Source: Sphingomonas crocodyli | GTDB lineage: Bacteria > Pseudomonadota > Alphaproteobacteria > Sphingomonadales > Sphingomonadaceae | DNA: 64,000 nt | Assembly: GCF_004005865.1 (NCBI RefSeq) | Contig: NZ_SACN01000002.1 | Location: forward strand, 434,001 to 498,000 | Direction of reading: 5' to 3' | In this document: positions 27,550-34,926 of the stretch, one piece after another | How the letters are laid out: every line of letters begins with the position of its first letter | How positions within the stretch are numbered: position 1 is the stretch's first letter | The notes under the pieces: model-generated | What the model saw: the letters and a program-made list of their open reading frames with translations, nothing else | Told to the model about the DNA's origin: nothing | Database searches by the model: none | Position numbers and translations under genes: made by a program

Positions 27550-27972
27550 TCCTGCCAAAAGGGCACCCGGACGTTGGGTAACGTTGGTCAGTGGTGCGGG
27601 CATGGCTGGGGCCGACCGAACCGACATGCTTTGCCTGCTGTCACCAGGCCAGGGGATGCGGTCCTGCGATTGGCTGCTGCCGCTCCTCGATAGAGCGGCC
27701 CCGGCGATTGGGGGCGAAGCGCGGTCTGTCCGGTCGGGGCTACCCGGGATGCGGGACTCTGACTTCCCGCAGTGGATCGGCCCTGTCTTTCCTTCGAAAC
27801 CGCAAGTCGCCTCCGCCTGCCGGCGGGTTCGTCCAGCACATGCCGGCGAGAAGCGATGCGCATCCGCTTCTGAAACCGGATGACTTCGCGCCGACCTGTC
27901 ACGGCCCGGATGCGGAGCGAGCTCTGCTCCGGGCCGGTCCTGCATCCCCACGCTGATCGGGCGAGAGGATGG
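27550..27972 (-). ncRNA. Candidate structured non-coding RNA, unidentified
   Basis: About 420 bp without a protein-like reading frame: frames lack the third-position G/C bias of the neighbours and no family is recognisable. On the minus strand it follows a near-consensus promoter and is dense in hairpins: GGCCCGGA..TCCGGGCC (27903-27935), GAAGCG..CGCTTC (27850-27870), TGCGGGA..TCCCGCA (27750-27771) and GCCGCTC..GAGCGGC (27679-27699). I looked for the conserved blocks of RNase P RNA, tmRNA, SRP RNA and 6S RNA and could not place any. The 3' end near 27550 is a guess. The flanking repeats (27378, 28014) isolate it. Confidence 0.4.
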
Positions 27973-27978
27973 TGGAGC

Positions 27979-28006
27979 GACTAACCCAAATGGTTCGTTT
28001 TGTCAA
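27979..28006 (-). promoter_or_regulatory. Near-consensus sigma-70-type promoter for the candidate RNA
   Basis: Read on the minus strand: TTGACA (complement of 28001-28006), a 16-bp spacer, then TTAGTC (complement of 27979-27984). A perfect TTGACA box is rare in this high-GC DNA and is typical of stable-RNA promoters. Transcription would start near 27972 and read into the hairpin-rich region, away from the SDR gene at 28254. Confidence 0.5.
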
Positions 28007-28013
28007 GTCCAAA

Positions 28014-28139
28014 GATCCTCCCCGAGACGGGGAGGTGGCGCCGAAGGCGACGGAGGGGGCAAGAGGCAAGGCGCTGCGCCCGGTCTCCTGCCCCCTCCAC
28101 CATGCTCCGCATGGTCCCCCTCCCCGTGCCGGGGAGGAC
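28014..28139. repeat. Mosaic palindromic intergenic repeat, copy D
   Basis: About 126 bp: GATCCTCCCCGAGACGGGGAGG with tip TGGCGCCGAAGGCGACGG on the left, and CCCCCTCCACCATGCTCCGCATGG with CCCCTCCCCGTGCCGGGGAGG on the right. The left tip is the inverse of the right tip of copy B. It lies between the candidate RNA promoter and the SDR gene. Confidence 0.85.
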
Positions 28140-28253
28140 TGGGTGTATCGCCATTGCAATATCGGTTTTGGTTCAGCGATATTTGCGGTTTCCTCGGCGC
28201 GCGGGGTGCCTAGAGTGAAGGCACGATTCGAAACGAAGCGGAGAGGGAACATC

Positions 28254-29072
28254 ATGAAGGATCAGCTCGGGCTTGCGGGCAAGACGGTGCTCGTGCTCGG
28301 TGGCGGGCAGGGCAATGGCGAGGCGACGTGCATCCGCTTCGCCGATGCGGGCGCCAATGTCGCGATCGTCGACCTCGATATCGGGCTGGCCGAAAAGGTG
28401 GCGGCGGACGTGCGGTCGCGCGGGGTGAAGGCCGTCGCGCTGACCGGCGACGTGCGCCAGCCGGCCGAATGTGCGCGGCTGATGGAGGAGACGGCGCGGC
28501 ATCTGTCGGTGCCCGATTGCCTGATCACGATCATCGGCCAGGCGACGATGAAGCCGATCCTCGATCTGACGCAGGAGGATATCGAGCGCGATCTGGACAT
28601 CAACCTGCGCTTCTTCGTCTATGCGTCGCAGGCGTTCGCCCGTGCGTTGATCGCGGCGGGCAAGGGCGGGACGATCGCTGGCCTATCCTCGGTCGACGGC
28701 ATCTTCGGATCGCCCGTCCACGCGGCCTACGGTTTCGCCAAGGCGGGGCTGATCAGCTACATCAAGTCGGCGGCGACCGAATGGGCCGATCATGGCATCC
28801 GCGTGAACTGCGTCGCGCCGGGCGCGATCGTGACGCCGCGCGTGCCGGATTCGGAGGCGCGCCAGCAGGTGATGCACAATTCGATGATCCCGCTGCGCCG
28901 ATCGGGCCAGCCCAGTGAGATTGCCGGCGCGCTGCTGTTCCTGTCGTCGGACCTGTCGAGCTATGTCACCGGGCAGACCTTGCCGGTCGATGGCGGCTGG
29001 ACCGCGGGCAATTACTTCAATGCCCAGCGCAGCACGCAGGGCATGGTCATGGATAACGGCAAGAAGTTCTAG
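28254..29072 (+). CDS. SDR-family oxidoreductase
   Basis: 272 residues. The nucleotide motif is GGGQGNG (16-22), and the catalytic residues are Ser146, Tyr159 and Lys163 (YGFAK). PGAIVTPR and LPVDGGWTAG follow as in classical SDRs. Asp40-Leu-Asp after strand 2 favours NAD(H). GAGAGGGAA precedes the ATG at 28254. The protein carries about 25 extra residues after the usual GG ending. Monocistronic, with a strong inverted repeat 25 bp after the stop. Substrate unknown. Confidence 0.87.
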   Translation: MKDQLGLAGKTVLVLGGGQGNGEATCIRFADAGANVAIVDLDIGLAEKVAADVRSRGVKAVALTGDVRQPAECARLMEETARHLSVPDCLITIIGQATMKPILDLTQEDIERDLDINLRFFVYASQAFARALIAAGKGGTIAGLSSVDGIFGSPVHAAYGFAKAGLISYIKSAATEWADHGIRVNCVAPGAIVTPRVPDSEARQQVMHNSMIPLRRSGQPSEIAGALLFLSSDLSSYVTGQTLPVDGGWTAGNYFNAQRSTQGMVMDNGKKF

Positions 29073-29097
29073 GATTTCCGCCGATTTACTGATGATG

Positions 29098-29129
29098 ACG
29101 CATCTGTCTCAAATATGAGACAGATGCGT
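29098..29129. terminator. Perfect 14-bp inverted repeat between convergent genes
   Basis: Arms ACGCATCTGTCTCA and TGAGACAGATGCGT with an AATA loop lie between the convergent SDR and AraC-type genes, so a bidirectional terminator is the simplest reading. Neither side has a proper U-run, and the arms are unusually AT-balanced for this genome, so a protein-binding site is also possible. Confidence 0.5.
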
Positions 29130-29200
29130 TGTTGATCGCGCTTTCCGCTCGATTATAGATCGATTGCAGGGGGAGGGCAGGCGCACGCGGCCGCGTGGCG

Positions 29201-30172
29201 TCATTCCAGTTCCGATATCCACAGGTCGAGGCGGGGGTTTGATCGCCCCTCGCCTTGATGGGCGACGACCGCGCGGCGAAAGGCCGCGGGCCGCGTCCCA
29301 TAGGCCTGTTCGAATTGCCGGGCGAATTGTCGTTCGCTCGCATAGCCCGCTTCGGCCGCGATCGTGCCAAGCGGGCGATCGTCCTCAGGGTTGGAGAGGG
29401 CGTTGCGTATGCGTTCTAACCGTCGGTTCCGAATATAGGCCATTAGCCCGCCGCTGGCCTGGAACAGACGGTAGAGGGTGGCGCGGGACAGCCCAGTCTG
29501 TTCCGCGAGTAGCGTTGCGTCCAAACGGGCATTGCCCAGCCCGGCGTCGATCAACCGCTTCGTGCGATCGAGCGCGCCGGCATCGCGATAGCCGATCGCT
29601 TCGTCCGGGCGCGCGGGCGGGCCGACCGCGACGGTGACGAGCGGGACGATCGCCTGCGCGAGCGCGTTCGCCGCCGTCTCCGGAATCAGCGGCGCGTGGC
29701 GGCACAGGGCCTGCAGATAATGCGAGAGCGGCAGCACCGATCCGCCGTCGACGATGCGGCCGTGCAGATTGCCGACCGCGCCCGCCGCCGCGATGGCCAG
29801 ATCGCGCGCGAGGCTGATCGTGATCACATGCGCATCTTCTGCGCGGGTGCGCATCGGCCGCTGGAGATCGAGGAGGAGGAGCGCGCCTTCGGGCACGTCG
29901 CGAAAGCCGTCGCCTGTGTCGATGCGATAGATGCCCGACACGAGCAGGTGGAGCATCAGATGATCGAGGCCGTCGGCAATCTCGGCCTCGCCCCGCGCAT
30001 GGACGATATCGTGCGCGCGCCGTTCGTGCAGGACGATGCGATCGAGCCGCCAGCGCGTGACGCGCATCGCGAAAGCGGGGCCGGCTTCCTCGATCCGCGA
30101 GGGCGGACCGTTGAAACGCGCGTAAAGATCGACACGGTCGAGCGGATCATGCTCGGCGCTGTCGAAGCGCAT
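29201..30172 (-). CDS. AraC-family transcriptional regulator
   Basis: 323 residues. The C-terminal two-helix-turn-helix AraC domain occupies about 210-305: LLAEQTGLSRATLYRLFQ, then IAAEAGYASERQFARQFEQAYGTRPAAFRR. The N-terminal part resembles the AraC-binding-like cupin of effector sensors (LLVSGIYRIDTGDGFRDVPEGALLLLD). The ATG at 30172 is 17 bp downstream of the secreted protein gene on the same strand, so they may be co-transcribed. The target is unknown; the esterase/thioesterase group at 31.1-33.8 kb is a candidate. Confidence 0.88.
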   Translation of the reverse strand: MRFDSAEHDPLDRVDLYARFNGPPSRIEEAGPAFAMRVTRWRLDRIVLHERRAHDIVHARGEAEIADGLDHLMLHLLVSGIYRIDTGDGFRDVPEGALLLLDLQRPMRTRAEDAHVITISLARDLAIAAAGAVGNLHGRIVDGGSVLPLSHYLQALCRHAPLIPETAANALAQAIVPLVTVAVGPPARPDEAIGYRDAGALDRTKRLIDAGLGNARLDATLLAEQTGLSRATLYRLFQASGGLMAYIRNRRLERIRNALSNPEDDRPLGTIAAEAGYASERQFARQFEQAYGTRPAAFRRAVVAHQGEGRSNPRLDLWISELE

Positions 30173-30189
30173 CGTGTCGATCGGGCGGG

Positions 30190-30996
30190 CTATCGGGTGA
30201 CGCCCGGAACCGTCGCGGCGACGACCTCGCTGCCCGCACGGGAGATCGACCAGAGGGTGCGCTTCGCGCCGCCCTTTTCCCACGCAATCGCCTGTCCGTT
30301 GGTGACGAGACCGATCGTGGCGACGTGGATCAGGGTGGATCCGGCTTCGGGCAGGCGCACGGCATAAAGCTCCGGCCGGTCATGGCCGGTGACGTAGAGC
30401 AGGCCATCCTCCCCCCACGCGCCGCCCGACGTGCTGTAGGGGGCGAAGCGATCGAGGACCGCCGGGGGGAACAGCCAGGCGCCCTGTTCGGTGAAATCGG
30501 GCGTGTAGCGAACCAGCGTGGTCAATTTGTGATCGCGCGCCGGCTCACCACCCTTATTGTCGTAATTGGCGAAGGCGGCCCACCAGCTGCCGTCATGCCA
30601 ATCGAGCCAGGTGAGCGATCCGCGCTGCGGCCCCAGGCTGCGCGTCTTCACATGCGCCATCTTGCGCGTGTCGAACCATTCGATCGAGCTGGCCTGCGGC
30701 ACCTGCGGATAGTTGGAGGCGGCGCAGATCAGCATCGCACGATCGAGGATGCAGCTGTTCATGTGGACGAACAGCTTGGGATCGCCCTGCCACCGCGCGA
30801 CGCGCTGCCCCGTCTTGCGGTCATATTTGCCGATTTCGGCGTTGGAGATGGCGTAGATGTAGCGCTTGTCCGCAACGACGCCCTGATGCGCCTCCTCCGC
30901 CTTCATGCGGAACGTCTCGGTAACCGCCGGGGGCGTGTCGGCCGCGATGGCGGGGGTGGCGGAGAGGAGGGCGAAGGCGAGGGCGATGATGCGCAT
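30190..30996 (-). CDS. Secreted hypothetical protein, beta-propeller-like
   Basis: 268 residues beginning with a clear signal peptide (MRIIALAFALLSATPAIAA). The mature part has repeated strand blocks such as GVVADKRYIYAISNAEIGKYD and LTWLDWHDGSWWAAFANYD that suggest a YVTN/quinoprotein-like propeller, plus two Cys near residue 85. No catalytic motif is recognised. It diverges from the gene at 31133 and precedes the AraC-type regulator by 17 bp. Confidence 0.65.
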   Translation of the reverse strand: MRIIALAFALLSATPAIAADTPPAVTETFRMKAEEAHQGVVADKRYIYAISNAEIGKYDRKTGQRVARWQGDPKLFVHMNSCILDRAMLICAASNYPQVPQASSIEWFDTRKMAHVKTRSLGPQRGSLTWLDWHDGSWWAAFANYDNKGGEPARDHKLTTLVRYTPDFTEQGAWLFPPAVLDRFAPYSTSGGAWGEDGLLYVTGHDRPELYAVRLPEAGSTLIHVATIGLVTNGQAIAWEKGGAKRTLWSISRAGSEVVAATVPGVTR

Positions 30997-31132
30997 CGGC
31001 CCCGACTATATGGCTCATGTTGCAGCCCGGCTACCGCCCTTTCGGAAAAGCGGGATCGGAGCCGCAATTTTGCGCCTTGCGACGTTAGGCTTTCCGCACG
31101 GAGGTTCGGCAAAAGAACCCAGGGAGTGAGGG

Positions 31133-31999
31133 ATGCTGAAGGATATTCGCGAACTGAAGGGCGATCCGGCCGCTTATGCCGCCGAACTGCAGCGGCGGTG
31201 GACCGGCCTGCTCAGCTATCGCTACATCGGCCGCAGCCATTTTTCGATGAATGAGGGGCCGGAGGATAACACCGTCACCCTGCGCCGCGACATGCGCAAT
31301 GCGGCGGGCGGGCTGATGGTCGCGCCGATCTCCATCACCGCGCCCGAAGGCGGGGTTATGACCGATCTGACCACCGTGCCGAACCCGGTGATCCACAGCT
31401 GCCAGATCCTCGATCCCGCGCCCGACGTGAAGCGGATCGAAATCATCCAGACCGAGGATCTGAAGACCGGATCGCGCATGTGCTACAGCCGGTCGAAGAT
31501 CGTCGACGCCGACGATCACCGCCGCGTCATCGCCTTCGTCGAAGGGCAGGGGGCGATCATCGGCATCCCGCCCGAGGGGCTGGAGAAGATCCCCGAGGAC
31601 AAGCTCGACATCGTCGACGGCCCCGATCTGCCGCCGCTCTGGCAGGCGTTCGGCGCGGAGCGGCGTGATGACGGGCGCTGGATGCTGCCCGCGCTGGCCT
31701 CCGAACTCGCATCGCCCGACGGCGCGCTCCACATCGGGCCGCAGCATGTGGTGCTGGAGACGGCGGCGATCGAACTGGCGGCGGAACTGGCGGGCACAAA
31801 CCTGCTCCAGATGGAATCGTGGCACGTCATGTTCCTGGCGCGCGGCAAGGTGGGGCCGTTTCGCGTCGAGGGCGAGGCGGTGCGCGGCACGGCGGGCAAG
31901 ATCGGCGTGCGGCTGACATTGGTGGACGAGGGCGCGGGCGATGCGCGGCTGACCTCGGCATCGGCGGTGATGCGCGTGGTAGGGGCCTATCGCGGCTGA
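31133..31999 (+). CDS. Hotdog-fold thioesterase-like protein
   Basis: 288 residues, soluble. The pattern fits two hotdog-like halves: RNAAGGLMVAPISITAPEGG and YSRSKIVDADDHRRVIAFVEGQGAI in the first, and ESWHVMFLARGKVGPFRVEGEA with AGKIGVRLTLVDEG in the second. Acyl-CoA thioesterases and related dehydratases use this fold. No catalytic residue can be named safely. AGGGAG precedes the ATG. It is followed by an esterase (71 bp) and a sugar-isomerase-like gene, perhaps one catabolic transcript. Confidence 0.5.
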   Translation: MLKDIRELKGDPAAYAAELQRRWTGLLSYRYIGRSHFSMNEGPEDNTVTLRRDMRNAAGGLMVAPISITAPEGGVMTDLTTVPNPVIHSCQILDPAPDVKRIEIIQTEDLKTGSRMCYSRSKIVDADDHRRVIAFVEGQGAIIGIPPEGLEKIPEDKLDIVDGPDLPPLWQAFGAERRDDGRWMLPALASELASPDGALHIGPQHVVLETAAIELAAELAGTNLLQMESWHVMFLARGKVGPFRVEGEAVRGTAGKIGVRLTLVDEGAGDARLTSASAVMRVVGAYRG

Positions 32000-32070
32000 A
32001 CGGACTTGCGCCCTCCCGTGGGTTTCTGCGACCAACGGCGAATAGAGTTAACTCAAAAGGAGAGATTCGC

Positions 32071-33024
32071 GTGAGCGATTTTCGTGGCAGCCATCTCGTC
32101 GATCCGCAGCTTGTGCCGCTGCTCGGCATCCTTCCCAAGGAATTCACCGCCGACAATCTGGATGCGCTGCGCCAGCCCTTCCCGGCGATGCCGTTGCCCG
32201 AGGAACTGCTCGCCGCGACCACGCTGGAGGAACGGACCATCCCCGGCCTCGATGGCGAGCCCGACGTCCGCCTCGTCCTGATCCGCCCGAAGACCCTGCC
32301 CGCCAATGCGCCGGCGGTGCTCAACTTCCACGGCGGCGGCTACCTGATCGGTCGCGCGGAAATGAGCGAGGCGTCGCAGCGCCCGATCGCGCAGAAGCTC
32401 GACTGCCTGATCGTCAATGTCGACTATCGGCTCGCGCCCGAAAATCCCTATCCCGCGCAGATCAACGACGGTTATGCCGCGCTCAAATGGCTGTTCGAAA
32501 ATGCCGCCGATCTGGGTGTCGATGCGACCCGGATCGGCGTGATGGGCGACAGCGCGGGCGGCGGCCTGGCCGCCGCAATGGCGCTGCTGGCGCGCGACAA
32601 GGGCGAGTATAAGCTGGCCTTCCAGTACCTCGTCTATCCGATGCTGGACGATCGCACCTGCACGAGCAGCGACCCGCATCCTTATGCGGGCGAGGTCGGC
32701 TGGAACAACAACTCCAACCGCTTCGGTTGGTCGGCGCTGCTGGGGCATGAGCCGGGCAAGGACGGCGTGTCGCCTTATGCCGCGCCGGCGCGCGCGGAGG
32801 ATCTGAGCGGCCTGCCGCCAACCTTCATCATGACGGCGGCGCTCGACCTCTTCGTCGAGGAGAATTTCGAATATGCGCGCCGCCTGCTCCGTGCCGGCGT
32901 GCCGACCGATTTCCACTGCTATCCGGGCGCGATCCACGGCTTCTATTCGATCCCCGGATCGGTGGTGTCGGGACGTGCGGTGGCGGAGGGCCACGGGGCG
33001 CTCGCGCGCTTCTTCGGCGCCTGA
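32071..33024 (+). CDS. Alpha/beta hydrolase, hormone-sensitive-lipase (HSL) family esterase
   Basis: 317 residues with both HSL hallmarks: the oxyanion-hole HGGGY (His87-Tyr91) and nucleophile Ser161 in GDSAGG. The acid is in ALDLFVEE (about Asp265) and the base in GAIHGF (about His295). These enzymes hydrolyse short acyl esters, including carbamates and aryl esters. The start is the GTG at 32071, with AAGGAGAG 8 nt upstream. It is 12 bp upstream of the sugar-isomerase-like gene, so they are co-transcribed. Cytoplasmic, no signal peptide. Confidence 0.9.
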   Translation: MSDFRGSHLVDPQLVPLLGILPKEFTADNLDALRQPFPAMPLPEELLAATTLEERTIPGLDGEPDVRLVLIRPKTLPANAPAVLNFHGGGYLIGRAEMSEASQRPIAQKLDCLIVNVDYRLAPENPYPAQINDGYAALKWLFENAADLGVDATRIGVMGDSAGGGLAAAMALLARDKGEYKLAFQYLVYPMLDDRTCTSSDPHPYAGEVGWNNNSNRFGWSALLGHEPGKDGVSPYAAPARAEDLSGLPPTFIMTAALDLFVEENFEYARRLLRAGVPTDFHCYPGAIHGFYSIPGSVVSGRAVAEGHGALARFFGA

Positions 33025-33036
33025 TCGGGGATTCTG

Positions 33037-33843
33037 ATGAGCATCCATCCGCGCATATCCTTCAACCCGATATCGACGTGGAACTGGACGCTCGATCAGG
33101 ACATCGCCTTCTGCAAATCGCGCGGCATCGACGTCATCAACGCGACCTTCCTGAAGTTTCAGGATGACGTCGATGCCGGCATTGCGGACATCCTCGCGGC
33201 GGGCCTCAAAAGCTGCTCGCTCGCGGGCGGGGGGACCGAAAGCTTCATCGAAAGCGAGGATGTGACGTTGGCGGGGCTGAGGCCCTATATCGATGCGGCG
33301 CATGCCCTGGGCGCGCCCTCGATCTACGTCGTCAGCGGGCCGACCCCGGCGCGCATGCCGACCGACGATGCCTGCGCCGCCTTCGCGAAGTGCATCGGCA
33401 AGGCGAACGTCTATGCGGCTGAGCGCGGCGTGCGTATCGCGATCGAGAATAACAGCATCACGACGCGCGATACCGGCTTCCTCCACACGCTCGCCTCGGC
33501 GGCGGACGTGGCGCGCGCGGCCGATGTCGGCATCTGCCTCGAACTGCAGAATTGCTGGTACGAGCCGGGCCTGCCCGCGCTGTTCCGCGACCATGTCGAC
33601 CTGTTCACCTGCGTGCAGGTGAGCGACTTCGTGGTCGGCGAACCCACCAAGTTTAACCGCCGCGTGCCGGGCGACGGATCGATCCCGCTCGAATGGATCA
33701 TCGGCCACCTGCTCGACGCGGGCTATGCCGGCTATTTCGACGTCGAGCTGCTGGGCCCGGCGATCGAGGCGGAGGGCTATGAGTCGGCTGTGGATCGCTC
33801 GATCGAATGGCTGACCGAGCGTTTTGTGAAGTGGGGCGTTTAG
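33037..33843 (+). CDS. Sugar phosphate isomerase/epimerase (AP-endonuclease-2-like TIM barrel)
   Basis: 268 residues of the xylose-isomerase-like TIM barrel. Metal ligands are suggested by the Glu in IAIENNS, the Glu in ICLELQNCW and the Glu in YFDVELLGP near the C-terminus; CVQVSDF replaces the usual HxxD strand. Relatives act on sugars, inosose or hydroxypyruvate. It sits last in the thioesterase/esterase/isomerase group, so it may process the polar product released by the esterase. This is inference. Confidence 0.78.
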   Translation: MSIHPRISFNPISTWNWTLDQDIAFCKSRGIDVINATFLKFQDDVDAGIADILAAGLKSCSLAGGGTESFIESEDVTLAGLRPYIDAAHALGAPSIYVVSGPTPARMPTDDACAAFAKCIGKANVYAAERGVRIAIENNSITTRDTGFLHTLASAADVARAADVGICLELQNCWYEPGLPALFRDHVDLFTCVQVSDFVVGEPTKFNRRVPGDGSIPLEWIIGHLLDAGYAGYFDVELLGPAIEAEGYESAVDRSIEWLTERFVKWGV

Positions 33844-33898
33844 ATTTCGTGGGCCGCGATTTCCAAGTCAGCAGGTGAGTCCACCTACTCTCCTCACT

Positions 33899-33970
33899 CC
33901 GTTCGTCCCGAGCGTAGTCGAGGGATGTCGGCTTGACGGAACGTGTCTCGACTTCGCTCGACACGAGCGG
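33899..33970. repeat. Imperfect inverted intergenic repeat (GTCGAG type)
   Basis: CCGTTCGTCCCGAGCGTAGT (33899 on) is inversely matched by the stretch ending ACTTCGCTCGACACGAGCGG at 33970; most positions pair. The spacer is TGTCGGCTTGACGGAACG. It lies between convergent genes and could fold as a terminator-like hairpin. This class is distinct from the CCTCCCC repeats. Confidence 0.65.
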
Positions 33971-33990
33971 GGTGGGGAGAAAGGCGCTCT

Positions 33991-34173
33991 TTAGCGCAGC
34001 TTCGCGATGTTGAGGCCGTCGGCCTTGGCGCGATCCTTGGTCGATTCCTCGGACCGCTTGAGCGCCTTGGCGATCGCCTTCAACGCCATGCCCTTCTTGG
34101 CGAGGGTGTGGAGCTTCTGAATCTCGTCAGCGGTCCAGGGCTGGCGGTGGCGTTCGAAACGATCGGCGGACAT
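33991..34173 (-). CDS. Small SANT/Myb-like DNA-binding protein (60 aa)
   Basis: A basic 60-residue protein. WTADEIQKLHTLAKKGM followed by IAKALKRSEESTKDRAKADG has the spacing of a SANT/Myb-like or sigma-region-4-like helix-turn-helix. No signal peptide or membrane helix. It stands alone next to the toxin-antitoxin pair and is transcribed away from it. Its role is unknown; a DNA- or RNA-binding function is inferred from composition. Confidence 0.6.
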   Translation of the reverse strand: MSADRFERHRQPWTADEIQKLHTLAKKGMALKAIAKALKRSEESTKDRAKADGLNIAKLR

Positions 34174-34244
34174 GCGCCCTCGTCGCGCAGCAGGCGCCGG
34201 GGGTCAAGCTTGTCGATACACCGCGCCGATGTTATAACGCGCGT

Positions 34245-34472
34245 ATGAACATGAGCCTCAAGATCATCAAGGTCGGCAATTCCTCGGCGGTGATCCTGCC
34301 GAAGGAGCTGATGGCGCATCTCGACGTGGCGCCAGGGCAGAGCCTGTCGGTGTCGCGCACGCCGCGCGGGATCGAACTGAGCGCGCCTGACGAGGATTTC
34401 GAGGCGCAGATGGCGGCCGCGCGCGAGGTGATGGCGCGGCGTAAGCGCGCACTACGCGAACTCGCGAAATAA
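34245..34472 (+). CDS. AbrB/MazE/SpoVT-type antitoxin
   Basis: 75 residues. The N-terminal swapped-hairpin AbrB domain reads IIKVGNSSAVILPKELMAHLDVAPGQSL, with a C-terminal acidic-then-basic tail that should wrap the toxin. The partner Doc gene starts 5 bp after the stop. The promoter region contains TATAAC and an 8-bp palindrome GTTATAAC (34231-34238), only 6 bp before the start, a plausible autoregulatory operator. The usual Doc partner is Phd; an AbrB-type partner is a known alternative in alphaproteobacteria. Confidence 0.88.
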   Translation: MNMSLKIIKVGNSSAVILPKELMAHLDVAPGQSLSVSRTPRGIELSAPDEDFEAQMAAAREVMARRKRALRELAK

Positions 34473-34476
34473 AGCC

Positions 34477-34866
34477 ATGTCCCAGGATTGGGTCTGGATC
34501 GCGGCCGATGTGGCGCGCGCGGCGCATGCCGAGCAGCTTGCCGAACATGGCGGCGGTGAGGGCGGGCGCGATGATGGGCTGCTCGAAAGCGCGATGGCGC
34601 GTGCGCCTAATCTCGCGGCCTATGGCGATCCCGATGCGGCGGCGCTGGCGGCCGCTTATGCTTATGGCATCGCGCGCAACCACCCGTTCGTGGATGGGAA
34701 CAAGCGGACCGCGGCGGTGGTCAGCGAAACCTTTCTCGTGCTGAACGGCTATGCGTTGACGGCAACCGATGCGGAATTGGTGGTCGCCTTCTTGGTGCTC
34801 GCTGCGGGTGAGTTGAGCGAGGAAGCGCTGGCGGACTGGTTCCGCGGGCATGTTGTTGCGGTGTAA
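34477..34866 (+). CDS. doc: Death-on-curing (Doc) family toxin
   Basis: 129 residues with the Fic-type motif HPFVDGNKRTA (His69 to Ala79). Lys76 occupies the position of the second Gly of AMP-transferring Fic proteins, the signature of Doc, which phosphorylates EF-Tu and halts translation. It is preceded by the AbrB-type antitoxin. The motif is intact, so the toxin is probably functional and neutralised by its neighbour. Confidence 0.92.
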   Translation: MSQDWVWIAADVARAAHAEQLAEHGGGEGGRDDGLLESAMARAPNLAAYGDPDAAALAAAYAYGIARNHPFVDGNKRTAAVVSETFLVLNGYALTATDAELVVAFLVLAAGELSEEALADWFRGHVVAV

Positions 34867-34926
34867 ATCACCCAAGGCTGATGGAAGTTAGTTCTACGGA
34901 CCTTCCTGCCGCTATATCACGCCATC

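Noticed and set aside
27526..27951. Protein-coding genes on either strand in the 27.5-27.95 kb gap
   Set aside because: Open frames exist on both strands, but their codons lack the third-position G/C bias of real genes here, their proteins are Arg/Pro/Ser-rich without domains, and the hairpins explain the sequence better.
27550..27972. RNase P RNA, tmRNA, SRP RNA or 6S RNA in the non-coding gap
   Set aside because: The conserved GAGGAAAGTCC block of RNase P, an ANDN-type tag frame or T-arm of tmRNA, and the GGAAGGAGCAGCC tip of SRP RNA could not be found on either strand. It is left unidentified.
34477..34866. AMP-transferring Fic protein
   Set aside because: The motif has NKR where AMPylating Fic proteins have GNGR, so it is Doc-type.
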